Assembly (NCBI GenBank): GCA_005656395.1
Contig: SRSI01000048.1
Coordinates: 1,550,001-1,614,000 of the forward strand
Length of the DNA stretch: 64,000 bases
Direction of reading: 5' to 3'
Source of the DNA: Strongyloides papillosus
Lineage: Eukaryota; Nematoda; Chromadorea; Rhabditida; Strongyloididae
Shown piece by piece: positions 49,701 to 60,161 of the stretch (positions are counted from its first letter, which is position 1; every line of letters begins with the position of its first letter). The translations under genes were made by a program, and so were the position numbers. The notes beneath the pieces were generated by a model, which saw only the letters and a program-made list of their open reading frames with translations, was not told where the DNA came from and made no database searches.

Positions 49701-50882
49701 GAGATTCTTGTTGGTCATAAATTGGTAATTTTGACGGATCATAAGCCGTTAACGGGTCTGATGAAAACAAAAGAGACAAAATTTTTGGAGCTTATCTTGC
49801 CATTACAAGAATTTGAGTATGAAATAAAGTACATACAAGGAAAAATGAACATGTGTGCTGATTTTTTTAGTAGAATAAATAGAATTTCTGAAAATAAGGA
49901 GGTGGATGAAAATTATGAAAATTTTCATAGTAGTGAGAATACTTCAAAGTTAGCAGAAAAGTTATTTGAGAAATTGCATGTAAGAAAAGGACACGTAGCT
50001 TTAGGAAAAATAAAAGATGAATTGATAAAAGAATGTTATGAGTTAAGAATGTCAAAATTTAAAGCTGGTGAAATTGTTAAGAAAATGATAAAATTGGTTC
50101 AAGATTGTAAAACGTGTAAGGTAAATAACACGTTAGTTAGAAAGAAAAGAGATCATGCTAGTCCAGGAAATGTTTTGGAGTTAGTTTACTTGGATTTTGC
50201 TTTTATTGATAAGCATAGTATTTTGGTTGCTGAAGATGGATTTTCACGTTTTGTTTGGGCTTTTGAAGGAGACCAAGCTGATGAAAATGTTGTTATTGAT
50301 GGTTTGGAGAAAATAATGGAACAATGTCAAATTAATATAAAGGAGATCAGATGTGATAAAGCTCTGGTATTTAAGTCAAAGAAGGTCACTCAGTTTTTGG
50401 AAAAGAAAAATATCAAGATAAACTTTGCAGTAGCTTATGAACATTATGGAAATGCCAAAGTCGAGAGAGTGATAAGAACTTTAAGAGCATTGTTGAAAAA
50501 GATGGAAGTTAATGTATCTCACAGAGGAAGAACAGGATTCAAGAATAAGTTAAAAGAAGCCTGTTACATCTATAATACAACCCTACATTCTGCAACTGGA
50601 GTAAAGCCTTTTAGTTTGATTTATAATTACGATGAAAAAGATGGAAAGCCATTGGAGAACAGTTCTGATGTTAAGTTGCAAGCGCAGTTAAATAAGGAAA
50701 TTCAAGGTGCTGCTGAAAGAAAGGTTATTTATAGAAAGTTTAATAATAATAAACCTGGAAATGATATTGCTAATGTATGTGGAGAAGTATCTAATGTTAC
50801 TGATATTAAAATCAATCCAGGTAGAACAAGTGATAAAAGAAAGTTGGTTTCAATCTCTGGATATAAGCAGAGATTTCTTTAG
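46767..50882 (+). CDS. Ty3/gypsy-type Gag-Pol polyprotein, copy 1
   Basis: A single 1371-residue open frame from the first ATG at 46767 (upstream in-frame GTG at 46743). Order: Gag-like N-terminus with coiled-coil text; zinc knuckle CYNCSQKGHVAKFC near residue 360; aspartic protease with DSGSG near 459; reverse transcriptase with SKIDLKNAYF near 705 and YIDD near 770; RNase H (ESDCSQE near 922, TDHKPL near 990); integrase with an HHCC zinc region (about 1070-1115) and D1143, D1197, E1233, i.e. DD35E spacing. RT before integrase and no envelope gene identify a Ty3/gypsy (Metaviridae) element. Gag and Pol are fused in one frame without the usual frameshift. No stop codon or lesion is seen, so it may be active. 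The stop lies 12 bases before the next LTR. Confidence 0.94.
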   Translation: MEDSAKSNQDGTKDPDGGLRDGDTKVFSNENTDKERLMLLSFNKLKFICKEMKVSPVGKTKNEMVDQLLVVIQNHDDKEKVDKLIMQDPHAKFKKDLGNENDVKNEYDIDAATQRIKELEMKVQELSVSKSNGGLITTSQLLEILKVSQQNMVEAMKTVKKEESDKRSASPLSLEKFTDEESDITYHILGAERYMQFNNIIGDQEKYLFLLMSLSTKIAGYVEDNLPYPRTYASLKNYLLSKYDGKAEKSKIQSEVNYFKLDFSKDDIGDQLVKFVKKIELAYKELTSSELLKYQHRMIKSLFTNKNTKVYYFLTTNTPTNIFEYVREIQSVHELDKLSKGKGSSSVNDKGGKKDVSNVTCYNCSQKGHVAKFCKSKKNNNNNKAQTSTTNTKQAKIMNDDSYGEIVNKIFSEYEEEDDSTSRINVIHVKTLKKVEPDYDNYQHIIVQVNDHLAKAFVDSGSGISFVSENLIDEKDIYKVKPLIAKMANNSTMMLNKMVNITINFLNGFEVDTNVFVVSDEILNQESLLIGEDIMHKCGINILYDEGKVIKVQDRKCVSFVSKKKGSAFVKKVKVSNDCEKLKKEVFNDYDCLIPKSKYDVGKGVLECSNIELIDKNVEFKPPTYGIPHAYRERIYKDFKEMEEHGIVEERPAKFIHPLVVIPKKDGELRLCGDFRYVNFYTKSMFLPVSKPYEYVYSLCGYKWYSKIDLKNAYFQVRYPEETIPLMGVKVFDKVYCFKRMAQGGKVSPIQFQCLANNIISDLGEGYHVYIDDFAVCSNSTLEDHVQKVKRLLDKFKYYDMRVNYDKTSIGGTEIEFIGYSISAAGAKIAQKNIDAFLERKEPSTKKDLISFLQSSSYFRGNIPRYAQMTLPLQKIVNSLKFKSSKIEKTSEYFNAVNLVKNAIINPQNLVKAKPGDVIFIESDCSQEAAGGVIYRKSDKNVPEVIMFYSKKLKACKKDRCITYLEMYAINLAVRKFKEILVGHKLVILTDHKPLTGLMKTKETKFLELILPLQEFEYEIKYIQGKMNMCADFFSRINRISENKEVDENYENFHSSENTSKLAEKLFEKLHVRKGHVALGKIKDELIKECYELRMSKFKAGEIVKKMIKLVQDCKTCKVNNTLVRKKRDHASPGNVLELVYLDFAFIDKHSILVAEDGFSRFVWAFEGDQADENVVIDGLEKIMEQCQINIKEIRCDKALVFKSKKVTQFLEKKNIKINFAVAYEHYGNAKVERVIRTLRALLKKMEVNVSHRGRTGFKNKLKEACYIYNTTLHSATGVKPFSLIYNYDEKDGKPLENSSDVKLQAQLNKEIQGAAERKVIYRKFNNNKPGNDIANVCGEVSNVTDIKINPGRTSDKRKLVSISGYKQRFL

Positions 50883-50894
50883 GAAATATGGAGG
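50883..50894 (+). other. Polypurine tract, copy 1
   Basis: The purine-rich AAATATGGAGG immediately before LTR 2 is in the position of a plus-strand primer; the core is GGAGG. Repeated before LTR 3 at 55574-55585. Confidence 0.5.
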
Positions 50895-51191
50895 AGTAAA
50901 GAAAAAAGGTATTTTTCTTTTTGAGAGATTTTGGTGTTGTATTGGAGAGCGCGAAAAAGAGTTCTCTTTTCCTTTGTCTAGAAGAGTATATAAGAGGAAA
51001 TATTTTTGTTTTTTTGTCATTTAGTTTAATTTCTCAAATTTTGGATTGCGTCTCTACAATTTTATTTCGTAATGTCATTTTGTCAAATTGTCGGTTAATT
51101 TTTTATAATTTAAATGTTATTATTTATTGTATTTTTTTAATTTGTGTTTTTTCTATAGGGACGCATACACCAATTTAATAAAATTTTTACT
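50895..51191 (+). mobile_element. LTR 2 (shared central LTR)
   Basis: Serves as the 3' LTR of copy 1 and 5' LTR of copy 2. No base differences from LTR 1 or LTR 3 were noticed. Distance from LTR 1 start and to LTR 3 start is exactly 4691 bp in both cases. Confidence 0.93.
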
Positions 51192-51221
51192 TGTGCCAGA
51201 AGTAAAAGGTCTATATTTTAT

Positions 51222-51358
51222 AACAAGGGAGTTTGGACTTGTTATCGGTTTTTTGTATATATAACAAGGGAGTTTGGACTTGTTATCGTTTTTTGTGTCT
51301 ATAACAAGGGAGTTTGTACTTGTTATCGTGTTTTAAACAAGGGTGTCTGTGCTTGTTT
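51222..51358 (+). repeat. Four tandem hairpins in retrotransposon leader, copy 2
   Basis: The same four-hairpin array as at 46531-46667, offset by 4691 bp, with no difference noticed. Confidence 0.88.
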
Positions 51359-51457
51359 TACGTGTTGTCTTATTTCGTAATATTGTTGTATTCCATTGTC
51401 TTTGTGTAGTTACTGCAAATTTTTACTGGATCTGTGCAGATAACTAAAAGTGTAGCA

Positions 51458-54400
51458 ATGGAAGATTCTGCTAAAAGTAATCAGGATGGAACTAAGGATC
51501 CTGATGGAGGATTAAGGGATGGTGATACAAAGGTTTTTAGTAATGAAAATACGGATAAGGAAAGATTAATGTTGTTATCGTTTAATAAGTTGAAGTTTAT
51601 CTGTAAGGAAATGAAAGTCAGTCCTGTTGGGAAGACTAAGAATGAAATGGTAGATCAATTGTTGGTTGTAATTCAGAATCATGATGATAAAGAAAAGGTG
51701 GATAAATTGATTATGCAAGATCCACATGCTAAGTTTAAGAAAGATTTGGGTAATGAAAATGATGTTAAAAATGAGTATGATATAGATGCTGCTACTCAAC
51801 GTATTAAGGAATTAGAGATGAAAGTACAGGAATTGTCTGTATCCAAAAGTAATGGAGGACTTATAACTACAAGTCAATTGTTAGAAATTTTGAAAGTATC
51901 ACAACAGAATATGGTTGAAGCTATGAAAACTGTAAAGAAAGAAGAAAGTGATAAAAGATCTGCATCTCCACTTTCATTGGAGAAGTTTACTGATGAAGAA
52001 AGTGATATTACTTATCATATCTTAGGAGCTGAAAGATATATGCAGTTCAATAATATCATTGGTGACCAAGAGAAGTATTTGTTCTTATTGATGTCATTGT
52101 CTACAAAGATAGCAGGATATGTTGAAGATAATTTGCCTTATCCCAGGACTTATGCAAGCTTAAAGAACTATCTATTGAGTAAGTATGATGGAAAAGCAGA
52201 AAAGAGTAAAATTCAGAGTGAAGTTAACTATTTCAAGTTAGATTTCTCTAAGGATGACATCGGTGATCAATTGGTAAAGTTTGTTAAGAAAATTGAATTG
52301 GCATATAAGGAGTTGACAAGTTCTGAATTGTTGAAGTATCAACATAGAATGATAAAGAGTTTATTTACAAATAAAAATACTAAGGTCTATTATTTCTTAA
52401 CGACAAATACTCCTACGAATATTTTTGAATATGTAAGAGAAATTCAGTCAGTGCATGAACTTGATAAACTTAGTAAAGGAAAAGGATCTTCAAGTGTCAA
52501 TGATAAAGGTGGTAAGAAGGATGTATCAAATGTGACTTGTTATAATTGTTCACAAAAAGGACATGTTGCTAAGTTCTGTAAATCAAAGAAGAATAACAAC
52601 AATAATAAGGCTCAGACATCTACCACAAATACCAAACAAGCTAAAATTATGAATGATGATTCCTATGGTGAAATTGTGAATAAAATTTTCAGTGAATATG
52701 AGGAGGAAGATGATTCTACCTCTAGAATAAATGTCATACATGTTAAGACTTTGAAGAAAGTTGAACCTGATTATGATAATTATCAACACATAATTGTACA
52801 AGTTAATGATCATTTGGCTAAAGCTTTCGTTGACAGTGGATCTGGAATAAGTTTTGTATCAGAAAATTTGATTGATGAAAAGGACATATACAAAGTTAAA
52901 CCTTTAATTGCTAAAATGGCTAATAATTCCACTATGATGCTTAATAAGATGGTTAATATCACTATAAACTTTTTAAATGGTTTTGAAGTAGACACAAATG
53001 TTTTTGTAGTCAGTGATGAAATCTTAAATCAAGAAAGTCTATTGATAGGAGAAGATATTATGCATAAGTGTGGAATTAATATCCTTTATGATGAAGGGAA
53101 AGTCATTAAAGTTCAAGACAGAAAATGTGTATCTTTTGTATCCAAGAAGAAAGGATCTGCTTTTGTCAAGAAGGTTAAAGTCTCTAATGATTGTGAAAAA
53201 TTAAAGAAAGAAGTTTTTAATGATTATGATTGTTTAATTCCAAAATCAAAATATGATGTTGGTAAAGGAGTCTTAGAATGTAGTAATATTGAATTGATTG
53301 ATAAGAATGTAGAATTTAAACCACCTACTTATGGAATCCCTCATGCATATAGAGAAAGAATTTACAAGGATTTCAAAGAAATGGAAGAACATGGAATTGT
53401 TGAAGAAAGACCTGCTAAGTTTATTCATCCTTTAGTTGTAATACCGAAGAAAGATGGTGAACTACGTTTATGTGGTGATTTTCGTTATGTTAACTTTTAT
53501 ACCAAGTCGATGTTCTTGCCAGTTAGTAAACCATATGAATATGTGTATAGTTTATGCGGGTATAAATGGTATAGTAAAATAGATTTGAAGAACGCATATT
53601 TTCAAGTTAGATATCCTGAAGAGACTATTCCATTGATGGGAGTTAAAGTATTTGATAAAGTATATTGTTTCAAGAGAATGGCACAAGGAGGTAAAGTATC
53701 GCCTATACAATTTCAATGTTTAGCAAATAATATTATCAGTGATTTGGGAGAAGGATACCATGTGTACATTGATGATTTTGCAGTATGTTCTAATTCTACG
53801 TTGGAAGATCATGTACAAAAAGTAAAGAGACTATTGGACAAGTTTAAGTATTATGATATGCGTGTAAATTATGATAAAACTAGTATTGGAGGAACTGAAA
53901 TTGAATTTATTGGGTACTCTATATCAGCTGCTGGAGCTAAAATTGCTCAGAAAAATATTGATGCTTTTTTGGAGAGAAAAGAACCGTCTACTAAGAAGGA
54001 TCTCATCTCTTTCTTACAATCATCAAGTTATTTCCGTGGAAACATTCCTAGATATGCTCAAATGACGTTACCATTACAAAAGATCGTAAATTCATTGAAA
54101 TTTAAATCGTCAAAAATTGAGAAAACTAGTGAATATTTTAATGCTGTAAATTTGGTTAAAAATGCTATTATCAATCCTCAGAATTTGGTTAAAGCTAAAC
54201 CTGGTGATGTTATATTTATTGAATCTGACTGTAGTCAAGAAGCAGCAGGAGGAGTAATTTATAGAAAATCTGATAAAAATGTTCCTGAAGTTATCATGTT
54301 TTATAGCAAGAAATTGAAAGCTTGTAAGAAAGATAGATGCATTACTTATTTAGAAATGTATGCTATAAATTTGGCTGTTAGAAAGTTTAAGGAGATTCTT

Positions 54401-55573
54401 GTTGGTCATAAATTGGTAATTTTGACGGATCATAAGCCGTTAACGGGTCTGATGAAAACAAAAGAGACAAAATTTTTGGAGCTTATCTTGCCATTACAAG
54501 AATTTGAGTATGAAATAAAGTACATACAAGGAAAAATGAACATGTGTGCTGATTTTTTTAGTAGAATAAATAGAATTTCTGAAAATAAGGAGGTGGATGA
54601 AAATTATGAAAATTTTCATAGTAGTGAGAATACTTCAAAGTTAGCAGAAAAGTTATTTGAGAAATTGCATGTAAGAAAAGGACACGTAGCTTTAGGAAAA
54701 ATAAAAGATGAATTGATAAAAGAATGTTATGAGTTAAGAATGTCAAAATTTAAAGCTGGTGAAATTGTTAAGAAAATGATAAAATTGGTTCAAGATTGTA
54801 AAACGTGTAAGGTAAATAACACGTTAGTTAGAAAGAAAAGAGATCATGCTAGTCCAGGAAATGTTTTGGAGTTAGTTTACTTGGATTTTGCTTTTATTGA
54901 TAAGCATAGTATTTTGGTTGCTGAAGATGGATTTTCACGTTTTGTTTGGGCTTTTGAAGGAGACCAAGCTGATGAAAATGTTGTTATTGATGGTTTGGAG
55001 AAAATAATGGAACAATGTCAAATTAATATAAAGGAGATCAGATGTGATAAAGCTCTGGTATTTAAGTCAAAGAAGGTCACTCAGTTTTTGGAAAAGAAAA
55101 ATATCAAGATAAACTTTGCAGTAGCTTATGAACATTATGGAAATGCCAAAGTCGAGAGAGTGATAAGAACTTTAAGAGCATTGTTGAAAAAGATGGAAGT
55201 TAATGTATCTCACAGAGGAAGAACAGGATTCAAGAATAAGTTAAAAGAAGCCTGTTACATCTATAATACAACCCTACATTCTGCAACTGGAGTAAAGCCT
55301 TTTAGTTTGATTTATAATTACGATGAAAAAGATGGAAAGCCATTGGAGAACAGTTCTGATGTTAAGTTGCAAGCGCAGTTAAATAAGGAAATTCAAGGTG
55401 CTGCTGAAAGAAAGGTTATTTATAGAAAGTTTAATAATAATAAACCTGGAAATGATATTGCTAATGTATGTGGAGAAGTATCTAATGTTACTGATATTAA
55501 AATCAATCCAGGTAGAACAAGTGATAAAAGAAAGTTGGTTTCAATCTCTGGATATAAGCAGAGATTTCTTTAG
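51458..55573 (+). CDS. Ty3/gypsy-type Gag-Pol polyprotein, copy 2
   Basis: A second, uninterrupted 1371-residue Gag-Pol frame whose translation is identical to that of copy 1, including the zinc knuckle, protease, YIDD reverse transcriptase, RNase H and DD35E integrase. Complete identity over 4.1 kb means very recent duplication, or an assembly repeat. Confidence 0.92.
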   Translation: MEDSAKSNQDGTKDPDGGLRDGDTKVFSNENTDKERLMLLSFNKLKFICKEMKVSPVGKTKNEMVDQLLVVIQNHDDKEKVDKLIMQDPHAKFKKDLGNENDVKNEYDIDAATQRIKELEMKVQELSVSKSNGGLITTSQLLEILKVSQQNMVEAMKTVKKEESDKRSASPLSLEKFTDEESDITYHILGAERYMQFNNIIGDQEKYLFLLMSLSTKIAGYVEDNLPYPRTYASLKNYLLSKYDGKAEKSKIQSEVNYFKLDFSKDDIGDQLVKFVKKIELAYKELTSSELLKYQHRMIKSLFTNKNTKVYYFLTTNTPTNIFEYVREIQSVHELDKLSKGKGSSSVNDKGGKKDVSNVTCYNCSQKGHVAKFCKSKKNNNNNKAQTSTTNTKQAKIMNDDSYGEIVNKIFSEYEEEDDSTSRINVIHVKTLKKVEPDYDNYQHIIVQVNDHLAKAFVDSGSGISFVSENLIDEKDIYKVKPLIAKMANNSTMMLNKMVNITINFLNGFEVDTNVFVVSDEILNQESLLIGEDIMHKCGINILYDEGKVIKVQDRKCVSFVSKKKGSAFVKKVKVSNDCEKLKKEVFNDYDCLIPKSKYDVGKGVLECSNIELIDKNVEFKPPTYGIPHAYRERIYKDFKEMEEHGIVEERPAKFIHPLVVIPKKDGELRLCGDFRYVNFYTKSMFLPVSKPYEYVYSLCGYKWYSKIDLKNAYFQVRYPEETIPLMGVKVFDKVYCFKRMAQGGKVSPIQFQCLANNIISDLGEGYHVYIDDFAVCSNSTLEDHVQKVKRLLDKFKYYDMRVNYDKTSIGGTEIEFIGYSISAAGAKIAQKNIDAFLERKEPSTKKDLISFLQSSSYFRGNIPRYAQMTLPLQKIVNSLKFKSSKIEKTSEYFNAVNLVKNAIINPQNLVKAKPGDVIFIESDCSQEAAGGVIYRKSDKNVPEVIMFYSKKLKACKKDRCITYLEMYAINLAVRKFKEILVGHKLVILTDHKPLTGLMKTKETKFLELILPLQEFEYEIKYIQGKMNMCADFFSRINRISENKEVDENYENFHSSENTSKLAEKLFEKLHVRKGHVALGKIKDELIKECYELRMSKFKAGEIVKKMIKLVQDCKTCKVNNTLVRKKRDHASPGNVLELVYLDFAFIDKHSILVAEDGFSRFVWAFEGDQADENVVIDGLEKIMEQCQINIKEIRCDKALVFKSKKVTQFLEKKNIKINFAVAYEHYGNAKVERVIRTLRALLKKMEVNVSHRGRTGFKNKLKEACYIYNTTLHSATGVKPFSLIYNYDEKDGKPLENSSDVKLQAQLNKEIQGAAERKVIYRKFNNNKPGNDIANVCGEVSNVTDIKINPGRTSDKRKLVSISGYKQRFL

Positions 55574-55585
55574 GAAATATGGAGG

Positions 55586-55882
55586 AGTAAAGAAAAAAGG
55601 TATTTTTCTTTTTGAGAGATTTTGGTGTTGTATTGGAGAGCGCGAAAAAGAGTTCTCTTTTCCTTTGTCTAGAAGAGTATATAAGAGGAAATATTTTTGT
55701 TTTTTTGTCATTTAGTTTAATTTCTCAAATTTTGGATTGCGTCTCTACAATTTTATTTCGTAATGTCATTTTGTCAAATTGTCGGTTAATTTTTTATAAT
55801 TTAAATGTTATTATTTATTGTATTTTTTTAATTTGTGTTTTTTCTATAGGGACGCATACACCAATTTAATAAAATTTTTACT
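55586..55882 (+). mobile_element. LTR 3 (3' LTR of array)
   Basis: 297 bp, same sequence as LTR 1 and 2. Followed by CTGTG (55883-55887), which matches the five bases before LTR 1. Confidence 0.93.
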
Positions 55883-55887
55883 CTGTG

Positions 55888-56647
55888 CGAAATATTTATA
55901 AAAACTTCTGCGAAATTACATTAAATCTTTATTTTCTATAACATTTTTAGGTAAAACTAATTTAGAAAATCATTTAATTCAAACGACAAATCATTCTTTA
56001 CTTATCAAGAATCATTTATATAATTTTCTAATAAAAAATTTTTTATATATTGTATTACGCTATACTTTTAATAAATGTGGGATGCTTCATTAAGGATTGT
56101 TAAATTATAACCATTTCATAGACATTTATGGAGATATATTCTAAACTTTATGATAAGAAAGCTTCTAAGAACAAGCTAGAAGAAAATATCGAAAGAAAAT
56201 TCTAAGTTAAATACACTTTAAAGTTAAACGAAGTTTTACAAATACATAGCATTAAACTGGTTGTTTAAGATATAATAATACATAAATAATAAGGTTAAAA
56301 AAACTTCGTAATGGTTTTTTAAAAATATTTACACTATAAATAAGGTAAAGGTTATGCTTTAAGATAACTAAAACTTTACTTCAAATTCATTAATTTCTAA
56401 TCTTTAAAAATCATTTATTCGTAATTTCAAGTAAAAATAAAGGTCTTATTGAATTATTAATTACTCAACGCATATAAGATTTTTTTAGAGATTAATGTTA
56501 TTAGTTTTGTTATATTTTGTTAAAATAAAAAAAGCTTATTACTCAATAATAAACTAATTTAATTATCATTCACTTAGTATAGAAGTTAAATAGTTCTTTT
56601 TTGAGAATTATTCAATCTACTAATTTTACTTTAATAAAAATTGTTTA
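55888..56647. other. Intergenic, AT-rich
   Basis: No gene visible. Its last 100 bases probably hold the promoter of the receptor-like gene. Confidence 0.4.
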
Positions 56648-57707
56648 ATGACAGAGAATGTTATTTACTATTACTTTAATTATAATGTATTGCCTTTTGA
56701 AATCTTCATGGAGATCTATAATTCAACAATAATAAATTTAACGAACAATCAAATCGGAATTATTTATTTTTCTGTATCATTAATACTTCTTACTTTTCAT
56801 GTTTTGATGTTCTTAGTATGTTTTTATCACAGTTAATAATATATTTCTTTTTAGGTTATCTTGATAAACCGTGAACATTTTAAAAGTTTATGTTATAAAA
56901 TAATTAAGCACAATGGGGTAATGGTATTTTTACAATACATTTCTACAATCATACTGTCTATATTGACAATGTTTGGTATTGACAATACAATACATTTTAT
57001 ATCAATTTTAGGATCTATAACAGAATCATGTTACATTGGCAATATTCTATTTATTTTTGCTTTGACTTTGAATTGCTTTTTTATCGTATATAAACCCCAA
57101 ATTTTACAAGATAACGAAAAGAAATTCTACTATGTTTTTTTAACTATCTGTTATCCCATAATATTTTCAATTCTAATTTTTTATTTAATTCCATGCAACA
57201 ACTTAAAATTTATCTATAGTATTTTTGATTGGTATTTGCCAACATACACCATAATTTATAAATATTTTTTAACTATAAGAAGTACAACTATTGCTATCAT
57301 TTTGGCTATTTCATTTATTCTTTTTTCACTCATCTTTTTAAAAATTATTCGAATCAAATCTACAAAAAATGATCCTTCTATTAAAAAAGATGATATAAAA
57401 TTGATAATTTGTACTAGTTTTAATTTTATTTCTGTTCTTCTTGTAGAATTTCTTTTGTATTCCTCCTTTACTTTTGTACACGTAGAAACAATTAATAATT
57501 TATTTCTTCATATTATAAAAATCCACTCATCTTTTTTCAATACGATAGTTACTTTCATATTTATTATGTAAGTTTAGTTTTTATTGTTTATTTTTAATTT
57601 CGTTTTTTAGAAATATGCAAAGCAATAATCCATACTTAAAATCAAACAATAAACAAAAAAATGCTGGTAAATTAAAAGCTGTAAAGAGTGCTACCAAGAA
57701 AGTGTAA
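56648..57707 (+). CDS. Nematode serpentine (7TM) chemoreceptor-like protein
   Basis: Exons 56648-56815, 56855-57567 and 57611-57707, joined by consensus sites, 325 residues. About seven hydrophobic segments are visible: near residues 37-57 (IGIIYFSVSLILLTFHVLMF), then around 80-100, 110-135 (after SCYIG), 150-170, 190-220 (IAIILAISFILFSLIFL), 240-262 and the last near 280-296. A Lys/Asn/Ser-rich cytoplasmic tail follows. An N-glycosylation-type NLTN lies in the short N-terminus. Size, topology and three-exon structure fit nematode serpentine receptors, but I cannot place the class (srt, srx, srw and others share this look). Ligand unknown. Confidence 0.65.
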
Positions 57708-58247
57708 TATATCTTTTGAAAAAGCATTTTTCATTACGCATTTGAATTTTAAAATAATAAGCATTTAATTTCTCAGTATTTGCACTTTTAAAATTCATAT
57801 TTATATGAATCTGAAATGATTTAATCAAATATAAATATATTCTCTTGAGTTTATTCTAACTATTAAATACTATGTTTTTGTTATGAGGCTAAAATTAAGG
57901 CATTCAAGAATATGTCATAATTAAATTTTGGTGATAGTAAATTTAATTACTTTATATATAATAAAGTTTTTATGTTCCTTAACATTTTTAAATACATTAA
58001 TTTTTTGACTATTCTTACGTCATCATAAATTTAAACTTAAAAAACTTATCTTATTATAATGCAAGGGAGAGCTTTGAAATTCAATTTAATATATATTTAA
58101 TAAGTTTAAATTTAAAAGAAGAACTATAGATAGTTATTATCTTATTATCTATTCATATACCTATTTAAAGTTAGATATATCAATGTCATATCAAATTTTA
58201 CTAATGTCCGTTCCGTCTGGGAGGCGGAGAAAAGGCGGCTGGCACCA
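57708..58247. other. Intergenic, upstream of tRNA-Glu
   Basis: AT-rich up to 58,200. A GC-rich block with GGGAGGCGGAGAAAAGGCGG at 58,219-58,238 directly precedes the tRNA gene. No other gene seen. Confidence 0.45.
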
Positions 58248-58319
58248 TCCCATATGGTCTAGTGGTTAGGATTCGTGGTTTTCACCCACGCGGCCCGGGT
58301 TCGATTCCCGGTATGGGAA
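58248..58319 (+). tRNA. tRNA-Glu (anticodon TTC)
   Basis: 72 bases folding as a complete cloverleaf. Acceptor stem TCCCATA/TATGGGA with discriminator A; D arm with the A-box TGGTCTAGTGGTTAGG; anticodon stem CGTGG/CCACG-type around loop TTTTCAC giving anticodon TTC; T arm CCGGG-TTCGATT-CCCGG with a perfect B-box GGTTCGATTCC. No intron. It is the most GC-rich spot in its neighbourhood. A T-run follows at 58,321-58,326 (TTCCTTTT), suited to Pol III termination. Confidence 0.97.
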
Positions 58320-59556
58320 TTCCTTTTGCCCCTCAAGAAGCTGAATCTCAAGATTTATCGAAATTTCCACTTTTCAGTCGTTTTTTGCCAAATTTTGCCT
58401 TAAAAGAGTGATTTTAGGTATAAAATGTTGTAATTTTATTAAATCTTATGTTTTTCTACATCTTAACAAATGATTTCAGGAAATAAAAATACCAAAATTC
58501 AATTAACTTAATACTTCCACACTTGTAAACAAATTAATATGTTTAAAATTAAATTTATGACATAGTATAAATAGGAGAATATTTATCATTGTAAACCATA
58601 GAAAAATACTGCTCGTTTTAAAAAACTATTCAGAAATGTAGCAATTTTGAGATTATATTCTATATTTCATAAACATGAAAATCGTTCTCATTAAAATTCT
58701 AAATATTACTATGCTAAATAACAAATAACATTTTATAATGTAATAACCTTTGCTATAATAATATATTAATAACATAAATAACATTTCAAAAACATAATAT
58801 AGAGAATATATAGAATTATTTTTCATTTGTGACAAACAACAACATCTGATTACTCCGAAAATGTATTCATTTTTTGTTTTCATATTTTTAAAATGACTGG
58901 TTTATAATAAGTGCTATATAAAGAAAGTAAATGTTTCCGTATAGTTGATAAAAAACTGTGTTACAGATAGGATTTTTTTTATCCATGATTGACTGTAGAC
59001 AATGTATATACGTTATTTTAATCTATTTTATGGTTAGAAAATATGTATTCTCTTAACAAAGGCTATTTTTTAGCAATAAATCATGTCAAAAAAGTAAACA
59101 CCAATGAAGACAATTTTTTCTTTATATTTTAACATTAAAAAGGATGTTTACCACTAAATTACAACTATAGCATTTAACTGGTAAAAATATCTCATTCTTT
59201 TATTTAAATAGCTGTCCATTTTGAAATGTAATTATAAAGAGTGTTTAATACCCATTTGTAATATACCATAATTACCTCTTATCAAATTATTACTATAGTA
59301 CAACCAAATATATTTAAGTAAATAGAATGACTCATAGATGATTGTTATGATGATTTAATAACTGTCAGCATTGTTAATATCCTCTATGAATAGAACAACC
59401 CTCTTCTTCATATATCGATTGTTTGTTATAATTCCGCATTTGTAAAATTTTTGTGTTGATATTAGTATACCTTTAAAAAAACTATCCGATTCGATAAAAC
59501 TTTTGTTTTTCAAATTTTAGATTACTATTTTTCTACAACTAAACTGCCTTTAAAGA
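58320..59556. other. Intergenic, AT-rich
   Basis: No supported gene. The minus ORF at 58653-58883 is AT-driven with no motif. Confidence 0.45.
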
Positions 59557-59816
59557 ATGGCTGACGACACTTGTTATAATATTTGTCTTATCTTTTTAGC
59601 ACTTTTCCTTCCAGTAAGTTTGTTTTTGACTTTTTATTGAAAGTATAAACTGAATTTTAGCCTGTTGCCGTTTTGATTAAAGATGGAATTGGTCTTCAAC
59701 TTGTCTTAAATATCCTTCTTTTTATTTTTGGAGCATTACCAGGAATTGTTCATGCTATATGGGTTTGTTTTGTTCGTGTACCAGAGGAAGGTCCACAACG
59801 AGGACAAGGAGTATGA
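59557..59816 (+). CDS. PMP3/UPF0057 small membrane proteolipid
   Basis: Exons 59557-59613 and 59661-59816, 70 residues. Two membrane helices: CLIFLALFLPPVAVLI and LVLNILLFIFGALPGIVHAI. Between them is the family signature DGIGLQLVLNI, and the LPGIVHAIW block closes helix 2. Members (yeast Pmp3, plant RCI2, bacterial YqaE) sit in the plasma membrane and affect membrane potential and salt tolerance. The length is slightly above the usual 52-60 because of a polar tail (PEEGPQRGQGV), as in other nematode members. Both exons are small, which is why the gene is easy to miss. Confidence 0.9.
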
Positions 59817-60161
59817 ATACTTTTACTATTTTGGACATCTGAAATGTTAATTACTCATTGTTGTTACATTGAAAATGGATTAATAATTATTTTTTATAAT
59901 TGATAAGTATTTACATTGTTTTGTAATTTATTCTTTCTTCGTAATAAAAAGTATCCCGAAGTTTATCTGTAATAAGTTTAATTAGTTTTTATATAGAATA
60001 TTTGTATGATTATCAAAAAAAAACAAGTCCTCTGAATAATACAATAAATATTTATTACTTAACACAACAATAGTTCTACAAATATTGCTCAAAAGCTTTT
60101 TATTTTTACCACAAATGTGTTGGTAGATTTTCTAAAGAATTAACTAAATATTTTGCTTCTC

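Noticed and set aside
46767..55573. Endogenous retrovirus with envelope
   Set aside because: The frame ends right after integrase, 12 bases before the LTR; there is no room for an envelope gene.
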